DNA of 64,000 bases from Buddleja alternifolia (taxonomy: Eukaryota; Streptophyta; Magnoliopsida; Lamiales; Scrophulariaceae), in contig CM033394.1 in the NCBI GenBank assembly GCA_019426215.1, forward strand, positions 25,006,195 through 25,070,194, in the 5' to 3' direction. Under the pieces are notes generated by a model, which was not told the origin of the DNA, ran no database searches, and was given only the letters and a program-made list of their open reading frames with translations. Shown here piece by piece: positions 10,317-21,840 of the stretch (the first letter of the stretch is position 1; the number at the start of each line of letters is the position of its first letter). The translations under genes were made by a program, and so were the position numbers.

Positions 10317-12269
10317 AAATGCTGGTGGGATAGCTTTCGGCATATAAGCCATACTTGTCATAGGCGGAGGGAAGAACCCTCCTGAGCTGATGGGAACATC
10401 GGCGGGACAGCAGATGGGAACATCAGCAGGACAGCTCCCGGTACGCTCGCCATTGCTCGGGAATTGGCATCCTGCCGAGCCGAGGTTATGGCAGTGGCAA
10501 AGATGCGCCCCTATTGATCAGCTTGTTGGTGTCCATTTCCCAGTGGTGTCATGCTTGGCCAGACACTAGGGAACACCCGACGCATGTGCACTAGCTGAGG
10601 CGCATTCTCCTCTAGCATATAGCTCAGGGAGATGCTGCCATGTATGACAAGTGTGTGCTCCCGTCTTCCTTCTTCTCCCTAATGCTCCTCAACAATGGTG
10701 TCATGCTTGACCAGACGCCAGGGAGCACCGGACGCATGTACACTAGCAGACGAGCATTCCCCCTAGCATATAGCTCAAGGAGATTCTGACAGGTGCGACA
10801 AGCATGTGCTCCTACCTTCCTTCTTCTTCTTGATGCTCCTCGCCATTGACAGGTCCACTCTCTTGTACCGGCAGCATAGGATCAATAATTCCTCTTGTTA
10901 GAGGTGCTTCAATCCTGGGAACGGTGTGGGCTGTCGGCTTTAAGCATGCTTCCGTGGTAGCCAGGCTCAGGCTCCTCCTCTCTTGACGGCGCATGTACAC
11001 TAAAGGACGTGGCTTATTTGTTGCTCCTTGAAAATCCGGATGTAGCAGCACCGGCACGGCGGAACTCGACCCTACGATCACATCTGAGCCACGAGCGGTG
11101 CTTGAACCGGCTACTCCACTCGGGCCAACAGCGGCGTTCAGTCCGGTCAAGGCGTTCAGGCCGGCCGGATGCACGGTGAGGGAAACCAAACCTAATGCTG
11201 GGTCTTCTCCATGGTTTGGTTGTTTTGGGAAGGATCCTCTTTGAATCTGACTTTGTTTTCTCCTGAAAAGTTGTAGATTTGCTCATAATCTCTCCATTCC
11301 AACTGGTCTTCACCGAATCCAAGACTTGTAACTTGATTTATGATTTTTGCACTGCAACTACGCAGTCCAGTTCGTAACAGAATTCTGCTTCATCTTCACG
11401 AACACTTTCAAGCCTTTATACTTTCGAACTGGATCTGGGCATCTTCCTAACAATTGTAGGTCTTTGTCTTGGTTTCCAGTTATACAAAAATCACTGAAAA
11501 CGGACGTATGTAACTCCAGATATTTTGATATTTCCAAAACTATGCAAAATCACCTAATTTGGTCGAAAATAACTCTTTTCACTCCAAAACCGAGATTTTC
11601 ACATCAGAAAGTGGAAAGGAGCGACAAGCCAATAAAATTCTTGATTTTTTTCAAGTTTGTCATCATAACTCACGTCTACAACTCAGATCTTTCCACAAAC
11701 GGCACTACTTTATGCGGTTTGAAATTTACACCAAGAGAACGTATAAATCAAAATGCGATTTATACTCTAAAACTATTACGAAATAATATACCAAAATATG
11801 TAATAAAGACTTGAATTTACAAGATGAGTATAAATGATGAATTTCTATTAACTTTCTTGAGAGAGAATACAAGTAATGAAGTAAAAATTATAAGGTGTAT
11901 GTAAAGAATACAAAAAATGGATCAAATCCTCTTAAATATGACCTAATGGCCGACTTTTCTCCTTTTTCATGGTGGTTGGGCGTTTTTTTGGTGTAGTTGG
12001 GGGGCGATATGGGGATCATATCCCCCATTTTAGGTGGTAGTGGTTGGACTTTGACTTGGTCCACCCTTATCCCCTCGTCAATTGTCCTTCTTAAGTCTCC
12101 CTTCCATCTTCTAGCTATCCACATTCCAGCTATCCATTTAATCCACTAGTAGTTTGACATAGGAGCTTCCACGTAGCTCATATCCTGAATTCCTATTCAG
12201 CCTTGGATGTCCATAACTTTAAGAATATGCCTCATTATAACCTTACTAGGAAAAACCCAGTGGGACAAA
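10317..12269. other. Unassigned, repeat-like region between two LTRs
   Basis: This stretch is richer in GC than its surroundings, especially 10330-11200, and contains no confidently recognisable gene. A minus-strand reading at 10812-11189 has the phrase PRPLVYMRR, reminiscent of the linker between integrase and RT in plant copia elements, but nothing else supports it. It includes a tandem duplication (10544-10847). The right end, up to the solo LTR, has a GGAAAAACCCAGTGGGACAAA motif that resumes after the LTR. Confidence 0.5.
10544..10847 (+). repeat. 152-bp direct tandem duplication
   Basis: Units 10544-10695 and 10696-10847 both start TGGTGTCATGCTTG and share GCATATAGCTCA, CTTCCTTCTTCT and ATGCTCCTC in register. 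Scattered substitutions indicate an old duplication. Confidence 0.75.
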
Positions 12270-13978
12270 TGTTATGATTATGCCCTCCATGCCATAGAGG
12301 AATTAGATTAATAGAGCATTACATTTGTGTTGTACAAACTCTTATTCATTAATAAAGTCATAGTTTTATTCATATTAATCTTGATGGCATTAATATAAGT
12401 ATTGAACAAATAAGTTCAAGGTAATCAAGAGGGATCTTCTACTCCTCAATGGTCTGAGAAGATGGACACTATAAGTATCGGTTCTTTGTTTACTTAAACT
12501 AGAGGAGTGTCAGTAGGACGCAATCTTTGATAAGGAGTGTCAGTCGGTCACTTTAGATATGTCAATGGAATTGATATATTCAAACACAGCTCGCCGTAAC
12601 TCAATCACATGGGCATTTACTCTTGGATAGTCAATGATTAAATTACTGGTGACGGTAGTGTGCGTGAGCTTTAGACCTGAAGATTCACGAAGGTTGGACT
12701 TATGACACTGAATGAGTTACTAGAGTAATTAGATCCATTTCACCCTTTGGTGGGATCAACCTAGAAGTGCGGTTCAAAAGGACAAGTGGCAATTGTTCGA
12801 TGATTGCCAATAGGGGATTCACTATCTCGGGTATTAACGAGTTAACGTCATGTGCGATCGTAGGTAAATGAAATGATAAGTCTTTGGCCAAAGTAGGAGA
12901 AGTAACTTATGTTTAGTACATAAGGGTAGTTCAGTAATTTCATCTTACTATGATTCCCTAAAGCACAACATCGAGACCTGCGAGTTTGACATATTCCATG
13001 ACTCTCACTCGATCGCGATGTTACAGTGAAGGGCTTATACTCACATGGTATCTGTGACCTAAAGGTTCGTATTGATCTATTCATTTCAATTGGGTTTCGA
13101 TATGAGTCCACATGACTGGCTTAGTGACACTCACATCCTTGATTTTCTCTCAATGTCAATTGAAACGAACCTAGAAAGTCGTGCTTAAAAGGAACTGACC
13201 GAAGAGAATTCTTTCTTTGTCAAATACATAAATTAGGTAATTTGCTATTTGATGAGCAAATTAATTTATTTGATTAATTGGATTAATGAAAATAAATTAA
13301 TAATAAATAATTAGATGTATTTATTATAAACACATTAATTTATTTGATTAAGTAGATTAATGGAAGTAATTAATTATAATAAATAAATAGACTTATTTAT
13401 TATACTCATCCTTTTATTAAATAATTAGATTATTTAATTTTGAAGAATATTAATTAGTATCATATTTTAATTGGATTAAAATATATTGGACTAAGTTGAA
13501 AGTCAACTTAGCCCAATGAGGATGATGATAGGAGTGTGTTTGGCATTTTCAGAGGAGTTGGATGGGCTCAAGGAATTAGTTAATTACAAGCCCATCACTC
13601 CTTATAAATACCTGACACTGGTTCAGTCAAAAACTAACTCTCTCACATTAGACTTGATAGCAAAGAAAGAAGAGAAAAAATTTCTCTCCTTTCCTAGTGT
13701 AAGCCGTCGCCCATAGTGGGTCTAAAGGTGGAGGATTTTTCTTCAAAGCTCGTTTCGGCGTGATATCTAGAGGCAAGGCTATGGAATTGCTGCTATCCGG
13801 AAGATCAAGACTTTCATCAAAATCAAAAGGTTAGTAAAAAGGATGAAATTAGATTTCGTCCTCATATATAATTTTTGAAATTTACATGGAAAAATTATTA
13901 AAACCTAAAAGTAATCCAATTGTGATTCCTGATCTTTTTTTATCTTTTCTGCTGCGCATAAATACAGGATTCACAACA
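12270..13978 (+). mobile_element. Solo copia LTR, 1709 bp, with target duplication ACAAA
   Basis: Starts TGTTATGATTATGCCC, ends ...TTCACAACA, and is flanked by ACAAA at 12265-12269 and 13979-13983. It shares the ATGCCATAGAGGA block with the copia A LTR. A TATA box (CTTATAAATAC) is at 13603-13609. No internal sequence or primer site follows, so it is a solo LTR left by LTR-LTR recombination. Confidence 0.92.
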
Positions 13979-14680
13979 ACAAAAACCTAGTGAAGGGAAA
14001 AAAGTAAATTATTCTCTCAATAAGCGATCAGATACTGCTTCATTAAAAACCTTATCAGGAAAACCCAATGGGATAAAACCTTGGTTAAGGGAAAAAAAGT
14101 GTAGGCTTTGACCTCAATCCTTCCTTAAGTGTCCAATTGTTTCGTCAGCCCAAGGAATTGGTGTTTCTCGGGGCCCAATTCGTACATAAGCCCAAATAGT
14201 AAATATGATATTTATGGTCGTATCATAAGTCCCCCTAATCTTGAGAGTTTGAAATAAATTCAAAGTTTCGAGAGTATAATTAGTGTGCAGATTGCAGGCT
14301 CCGAGCCATGGTGAAAGTTAGCCGTGTGCATTTCAACAACTAGCTCCAAGGTGGCTGGACAAGCTGATGTGTGCTATGAAAGATGTCGATGGGCAGGCTG
14401 TTGAACTTGCTATCAAGGACGCTGCTTTGGAGACGACTTTGAGCTATCCCACGGATGAGAATGCTGATGAGCAGGAGATATTAAAGATGACCCGGGTGAA
14501 TGTGAGTTGATGACTCGGGACATAGGTGCTGGTGGCTGAGACGGATCATGAGATTATAGCCTGTGGAGAACACTATGACACAGTGTGGGACGTGTCGATG
14601 TTTGACACCTAACGGGCGTGTGCAGTGTACTTTAGACCCGATGTATGGGTAACGGCAACACGACACTCGACGGGTGTGTG
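13979..14680. other. Host sequence of the solo LTR; repeated AAAACCC motif, otherwise unassigned
   Basis: After the LTR the interrupted motif completes (AACCTAGTGAAGGGAAAAAAG). A second imperfect copy lies at about 14039-14097 (CCTTATCAGGAAAACCCAAT...GGTTAAGGGAAAAAAAG). From memory, related motifs occur on the opposite strand between RNase H and the polypurine tract of some plant copia elements, so this may be the 3' non-coding part of an older minus-strand copia. From 14100 to 14680 I recognise nothing. Confidence 0.4.
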
Positions 14681-16744
14681 TGTTGGGATTTGATCGATCA
14701 TGCACAACAAAAATAAAACAAGATCGAATCCCATTTCGCAAGCCACTCCTGGGATTTATGAATTTTACGTAACAAGAATGAAATGGAGAAAACCTTTTAA
14801 CCGTTCTTCTTATTGTGGCTTTCTTGATCTACGTGTAGCAGCAACTCCAAGCTCTTGTCTCTAGATATCACGCAGATGAAAGCTTAGAAATATCTCCTCA
14901 TTCTTCTTCCTTGAATTGGACGGCTAGAGTTGTCAGAGGGAGGGGATTTTTCATGTTCTTTTTTGCTTAGGGTTCTGTGGAGTGTGATTGTCTAAGATGA
15001 GCTTAGGGATTTAATTAAATCTCAAGCCCATCTTTGCTAGACCACACTCCTAGGGCCTAGTCATTGGGCTAAATTTACTTTCAACTTAGTCCAATGATTA
15101 TTTAATTAATTACATAGCCCAGTTAGGTAATTAATTAAATAATCAAACAATTAATCTAATTAATCATTTGACATTAAGACAACCAAATGACTAAATCCAA
15201 TTAACTATTTTTATATTAATTTAGTTTAATTCATCCAATTAATTAAATATAATTAATATTTATTGATTAATCCATTCAATTAATTAACCCCTTAGATGTT
15301 TGTAATTTGTTCATCAAATAACAAGTTACCAAAACATCAGTTAGAAAACAACCAAAGCTTTTCCTTGCTTGCATCCCTGAAAATGTGACTCTCTAGGTTC
15401 GTTTCAATTGACAATAGGAGGATACTAAGGATGTGGATGTCACCTAGTCAGTCCTGCGGACCCACATCGAACTCAATTGAGAACGAAATGATAAGATCAT
15501 TACGAACCTTTCCAGTCATGAATACCATATAAGTATAAGGCCTTCACTGTTATATCCCAATCAAATGGGAGTCATAGAATGTGTCAAACTCATAGGACTC
15601 GACGTTAAAAATAATAACATGAAATTACCAAACTACCCTTTGTGTTCCACACGAGATAGTTTATGTGCTTTGGCTAAAGATCTGACATTTCATATACTCA
15701 TGGTTGCATAGGACATAAACTCGTTTACTACTCGAGAAAATGAATTTCATCTTGGCAATCACCGAACAAATGCTACTTACCCACTGCTACTGCACTTTGA
15801 GGTCAACGTGGACCCACTAACAGGTGAATTGGGTCTAACTACTCTAATAACAAGTTCAGTGTCACAAGTACATTATTCGTGAATCATCAGGTCTAAGGCT
15901 CAAGCATGATATCTGTTGGGATAGCCCCAGGGATGAGCGCAGATGGAAACGAAAAATAATTCAAAATTGCACCCCCTAAATAGAGTTTGGTTGATATGGT
16001 ACCATCGGATTTACAAAATTAACAAAAAAGGTTAATTTGGGTTTACCTTGTCGAAGAAGTAATCAAATAAATCCTGCTCTCGGTGCTTGAATTGCCACCT
16101 CCAAGTTTATCCACACCTTAACTTGTACCCTCTTCTTCCTCTATCTGTGCTAGCCTAGAAGATGACGAACTTTTGGCCTGTAGAGAGAAATGTAGGATTT
16201 CTATCTTTTATAGAGAAAAAGGTGAGGAGAAAAATATATGCCATTTTCTCAAAAGAGACGTGTGACTTAATTGGGGGGAAGAGATTGGAATCTCTTCTGC
16301 TATAAGTGTCCGCCCACTAGGTCTAAATTAGACCTAATGGGCCTTGTCTTCGTTTTCTCTCCTAATTGGAATTGGGCCCCAAGTCAATTTAATTTAAACA
16401 AGTCCATTGACTATATTAAATTGACTTTGGCCTAAGTAATTAATCCTTTCTCATTTAATTGATTAGCCCACTAATATTTTGTCTCCCACTCGATTTAATA
16501 TCTGATTAAATTAAAAACTTTAATTAATTTTAATCATTTTCCTAAATTAATTAATTCCAATTAATCAATTTCTCTAATAATTCTCATAGGTTTAATTTAG
16601 CCAATAGGTAGTATATTAAGTTAGGTGTTTGACCCCTTAGGCTCATTAACAAGATAGCAATGAGTCCTTTCCCATAGGCTAGATTAGTTATCCAAACAAT
16701 TAAACCTTGAATTAATTTTGCCAAATTAATCCAAGGCAACTATT

Positions 16745-18887
16745 TGTTAGGATCGGTATGCCCCCACAAGCGATGCCGGCGCAACGGAAGAAATAAAGTA
16801 TATAAAACACATATATATCGGCATCCCAAGCTAGGGAGTCAAAGTAATGCATAACAAAACTAATACGAGTAAAGGGGTTTTAAACCGATTACAAGATTTG
16901 GGGTTTTATTAAAGTGAGGGTGTAAAACCACAACACAAGGAAAACCACACCAAAAACTTTGGCTCTCATTTTCGAATCCTCACCTCAACATGGAGGGGTT
17001 CGAATCAAACCACCATAAGCGCCTAAAGAAAGAAGCCTCTACAAGGACACACCTCAAGTAAGTTCATACCTTAAGCAAAAGATTGGCTAGATATATGCTC
17101 TAAGGAAATGGAGTCTATGTAGTGAAAGGTGGAAGACAAGAAGAGTTACTAAAAGGAATATCTATGGAAAATAATCTTTTACAACTAATCTTCAAGAAGA
17201 AGTTCTATAGAAGAAAGTCTTCAAGAATCACAAGAGAAGCTAGAAAAATCTAGAGATGAAGAACTAAGCTCTAAGCTTTTTTTTCCTTTTAAGTTTTCAT
17301 CAAGTTTTTAAATGAGAGCAAGAACACCTCCTTTTATAGCCACCAATTTTCGGCCATATGGTGTTAGGTGGAGTAGAAGACTTGTTTTTCTTCACCTACC
17401 ACCTCATTCTCACCTACCATTCCATTCTCAACTACCACCACATGTGTAAGAGAATATCTTTCATTTTCTTCTTCATTTAAAAAACATTACAAGTCAAACT
17501 TTGACTAGCTTTGAATTTCACTCTTGTGACTTCATTTAATTAAGTCCGACTTAATTAAAATGACTCTCAAGTCTTCCAAGACTTGTTAATTAAATAATCT
17601 TCATGATTAATTAATAGTAAAATTAGTAGCTTAAATATATTCCCGGATAATAATAATTTCCGTTAATGATTAATCTCCAAGATTAATTAATAGAAAAATT
17701 ATTTTCCCAAGCCTACTAATTAAAATGTCTTCCACTTAATTTATTAATCTCATTAATCAATTTCACTTTAATCCTAAACCGGATTAATATTCACATAGCA
17801 ATTGAACTTTCTTGAGTAAGTGTGTAACCCCATTGTAGGTTCGTTCATGTACCAGTAGTAGGAACACAACCCCGTTGTGCCTTTGCAATTTTCATTGCTA
17901 GATTTAATTACTCCAAGTATTTTAATCCGACCAAGAATTAATTACCGATTAATTCATGGTTCCTACAAATCAAGGTTAGTACTAGCCACGCGCCAAGAAG
18001 ACCTAGCCATGAACGATTATTAGGTGACCTTTCCGCATTACGATTTTTCGTATAAGTAAAATCCTTCCATCAAATATCCCGATCGAATCTAGGACTTGGA
18101 TGTCAGTCGAAATCCCAGTAACTCGATTCTATGTATATCGATCTAAGTGACATTGACCAATTTATCAATCAAGCGAGGAAACACTGCTCCTCTTTATTGA
18201 TACTACTCCGGCCGGAGGTTCCCATGGTCAATACACTGTGAAGTACATAGGATATGCGCCGATGCTAATGATCAGTGACGGATTCTTTCTTGGCACTCAC
18301 GCGCTTCCGTACATAACCAGACTGGACCCAATATGCCCCACTTTATGACTCATCTGGAATCGTGTGACAAATCTAAGTACAGTGGGCGATGCACGAGACG
18401 ACCAATGGTGCCTCAAGTCATGAGGACCAATCTTATGCCTACGTAACCGAGGAGATTCCAAATTCGACATTGACTCCAATATGGAATCTCGGCGGGATTG
18501 TTCAGTTTACTCGATCCCAACGAGAACCCACATACATGCACTGATGTACACCGTATCAATATCCATGGAATAGGATACACTCTCCAAGAGTGTGCATTGT
18601 ACGTGCAAGTCTTTACGAGTCATTGATATCCCTATCTCAATGATTCTATGACTTGGAACATTTTTAAGACCACAACCTTAGAGACGTATTCCATGATTGG
18701 CATCCCCGATACCAAACACATCTCATAGTTTAAGAGTGATCTAGGGGACTTTATCTAATTTCATAGAATGATAAGATAAAGAAGAAAATGTCATTTATTA
18801 AATTACTTGACAAGATACAATATAAGACTGTTTAAAGAGTCGGCTACTACGCCCTACAAATGGCGCACCGGGCACCTAACTCTTTCA
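16745..18887 (-). mobile_element. Solo LTR E1, 2143 bp, perfect target duplication CTATT
   Basis: On the minus strand it starts TGAAAGAGTTAGG at 18887 and ends GATCCTAACA at 16745. CTATT flanks it at 16740-16744 and 18888-18892. It is nearly identical, inverted, to the 5' LTR of the copia at 56802-58942, including a TATA box (17332-17338, minus strand). No primer site or internal sequence is attached. Confidence 0.95.
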
Positions 18888-19696
18888 CTATTGATCGTGG
18901 ATCAATGTCTAGCGACTTCGCCATGACTTCCTAGATGTTAATGATAGAAAGCATGACCTAACCAGGTTAAGATCTTCATGTGAGTTGAATCCCTTTATCA
19001 TTTTCCCATCCAAAGTCTAGGTTTTGGAGATGGTTAAAACCCAATAACTTTGAAAACTATGACTGTGTTGGAAATCAAATAATCCAGTCTTCTAAGCAGG
19101 GGTCACCAATCCCTCTTATAAGACACTGCTTTGATCAAACTCTTTTATTGATCATTTAGATTTACACAACAGCTGGATAAGTCCCATATCTGAGGCCACC
19201 GTTCTGTCATACTGTTAGACTATATAGAACATACACCGCCGTATGACTCTCCTGGAGTGCACGTGTATATCAAAGTATATTAGGTAGCACGCAACCCAGC
19301 TATGACATCTCAGGTCAAAGGACTAATCTCAAACTACGGAACCTGAAGAATCCAAGTTCAATGTAGAACCTACAACGTGTCCTTGAGGGTAGTTTAATCT
19401 CATACTCACCTAAGTATGAATCTCTGTACATGCATTGACCCGGCGGGTCATTGTCTAAAGAACAAACAAGACACTCTCCTTTTTGAGAAGACAAATACAG
19501 ACAAGTCTTGATGAGACTGTGATACCCTTATCAACTACTCTCTATCCTTGTATAATCCATGAGATCTTCATCAATACTACAAAATCAATTAGGATACATA
19601 AAATGCCAAACGAGGTTTAATATATTCATAAGATAAGACTATCATAGTGTTTACAAGTATTTAAGCAATCCAATAAATGGCTCGCAGGGCGCCTAA

Positions 19697-21373
19697 TGTT
19701 GGGAAAGTGCGATTGATGCCAACGAGGAGTTAGAATATAAGCCGTTAGCTTATATTGTACAACCTATTATTAATATAAAGACATCAATATGTTGTTCATA
19801 TAATTCTTAATGGCATCTATAAGTCTTAAATTAACATCTAGTCCATGTGTATCAAGGCAGATCTTCAACTCCTTATAGCAGTTAAAGAGATAGACACTGG
19901 AAAGGTTTGGTACTTAAACGGTTCGTAAGTCGGAGAATCCCAATTAGGCATTAAGATTCGTGTAGACATGTATGACACATGCTCCGACAAAGAGTGTCAG
20001 TCGAACACTATGGGATAGTAGTAGTTGGTGTCATAGATACATTGATGGGATTAGTGTATTCGAATATGGCTCGTAATAATCTGATCACATGGTTTTGACT
20101 CAGTGACTGTCAATGATAGGATTACTGATTATGATAATATGCGTAAGCCTTAGACCTGAGGAGTCACGGTCACAGTGTGCTTGTGACGTTGGTTCTATCA
20201 TTAGATTAGTTAGACCCAATTCACCCGTTGGTGAAGCCGACCTCGAAGAACATTCCAATGGGCAAGTAGCAGTTGTGAAGTGATTGCCAAGAGAGAATTC
20301 ATTATCTCGAAAGTAAACGAGAAGTATCCTATGTGATCATAGGTTAATGAGATTGTAAGTCTCTGGTCAGAGCTTATGAACTAACTCGTGTTTGACACGG
20401 AGGGTAGTTTGGTAACCTCATGTTATTATGATTCTTAGCATATCAATATCATTGAGTCTTGTGAGTTTGACATATTCCATGGCTCTCACTCGATCAGGAT
20501 ACGTCAGTAAAAGGCTTATAGTCATATAGTATTCATAATCTAGAGGTTCATAATGACATAGTTATTTCATACTCAGATGCGCTACAATGTGGGGCCACGA
20601 TACTGGCTAGGTGTCACCCACATCCTTTGGTATCCTCCCATTGCCAATCGAGACGAACCTAGAGAGTCGCGTTATAGGAATAGATGGGGAAATCGAATTT
20701 TGTATTTGGAGGGTGTTTTGGTAATTTGTCCTTTAGAAGGACGAATTAATTAATTGAACAAATTAATTTAATTGGTTGTTTAATTGGATTAAACATTGAT
20801 AATTAAATTAATTATATTGACTTGATCAACTATAAATATTAAGTAATTATTTAATTATTTAATTAATTAATAAGAATATTGATTTAATCATTATATATTT
20901 AATTGGATTAAATGTTAAATGATTAAATTAATTGGACTATGTTGACTGGGTCAACTTAGCCCAACATGGAGTCCAATTGCACTTTGAAAGGGGTGTGACT
21001 GGTGGCTTAGTTGGAGGATTATTTAATCCCCCAACACAAGCTCTAGACTATACAAGAAAATATAATGTGATCCTCCACCAGAAAATACAAGAAAGAGAAA
21101 ATTTCTCTTCCCCTCTCTCTCTCACCTAGCCGCCACTTTGGAGAAAGAGATGGAGATTTTTGGTGTCGATTCCGCCGAGTGACAATCTAGAGACGGGACA
21201 CGTGAACCGTTATTTAAAGATTCGGGAGGATTGAATGAATACGCAAAAGGTAAGATTTCCTTTCGTATTCATCTTTTTATGAAAATCAACTAAACAAACG
21301 AATTGATCTTGGTTTGAAAATTCGGATATGTTTTTTTTCTTTTCCACTATGCGTGATACTAGGATTCCCAACA
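19697..21373 (+). mobile_element. Solo LTR F, 1677 bp, perfect target duplication CCTAA
   Basis: Starts TGTTGGGAA and ends TTCCCAACA, a perfect 9-bp terminal inverted repeat. CCTAA flanks it at 19692-19696 and 21374-21378. It inserted two bases from the end of solo LTR C. It shares GATGCCAACGAGGA near its start with the LTR of copia D. Confidence 0.95.
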
Positions 21374-21840
21374 CCTAACACTATCACTATCACGACCAGT
21401 AATCCTATCATTGACAATCACCGAGTAAATACTCATGTTGTAGGATTATGGCGAGCCGTGTTCAAATATATCAATTCCATTAATATATCTATGTTTTGAG
21501 CTCCCACCATTGCATAGTGATGCTCACTACTACACAGTGACCGACTGACACTTCTTGTCAAAACTCATATCATACAAGTCCAATCTTAATGCCATATGAA
21601 GACTCTTTGACTTGCGAACCAATTTTATGTAATCTAACTCTTCTAGTGTTCCTCTCCTTATACCCGAGTAGAAGGTTTCTCCAGGTTACATTGGACTATA
21701 TGTTCAATACTTACTAAAAAAATGTCAGTTAAAATTTATATGAACAAATATGAAGTTGCCCAAATAAAATGTTTGTACAAATACGTAAGTAGCCCTATAT
21801 AATTGAATTCCTCGTTGGCATCTAGGGCATATCCCTAACA

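Larger units (their letters stand above)
15914..21380 (-). mobile_element. Solo LTR C (second layer), itself split twice
   Basis: Own pieces are 15914-16744, 18893-19696 and 21379-21380, about 1.64 kb in total. On the minus strand it starts TGTTAGGCGCCC and ends ...TATCCCAACA. Flanks are ATATC (15909-15913) and CTATC (21381-21385), a target duplication with one mismatch. Its start (TTAGGCGCCCTGCGAGCCAT) resembles that of family E (TTAGGTGCCC...GCCATTTGT). Internal sequence is absent. Confidence 0.75.
14681..21840 (-). repeat. 3' LTR of copia D (outermost layer of the nest)
   Basis: On the minus strand it starts TGTTAGGGATATGCCC at 21840 next to the polypurine tract and ends ...AAATCCCAACA at 14681. 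Its own sequence is 21381-21840 plus 14681-15913, about 1.69 kb. The two pieces join sensibly: reading 15913 directly into the sequence after 21385 gives AGGTCTAAGGCT...CAGTAATCCTATCATTGAC, in the same order as in the related LTR at 19697-21373. Confidence 0.85.

Noticed and set aside
11347..11814. 155-codon plus-strand ORF
   Set aside because: Low-complexity AT-rich reading with no recognisable domain, in a repeat-like region.
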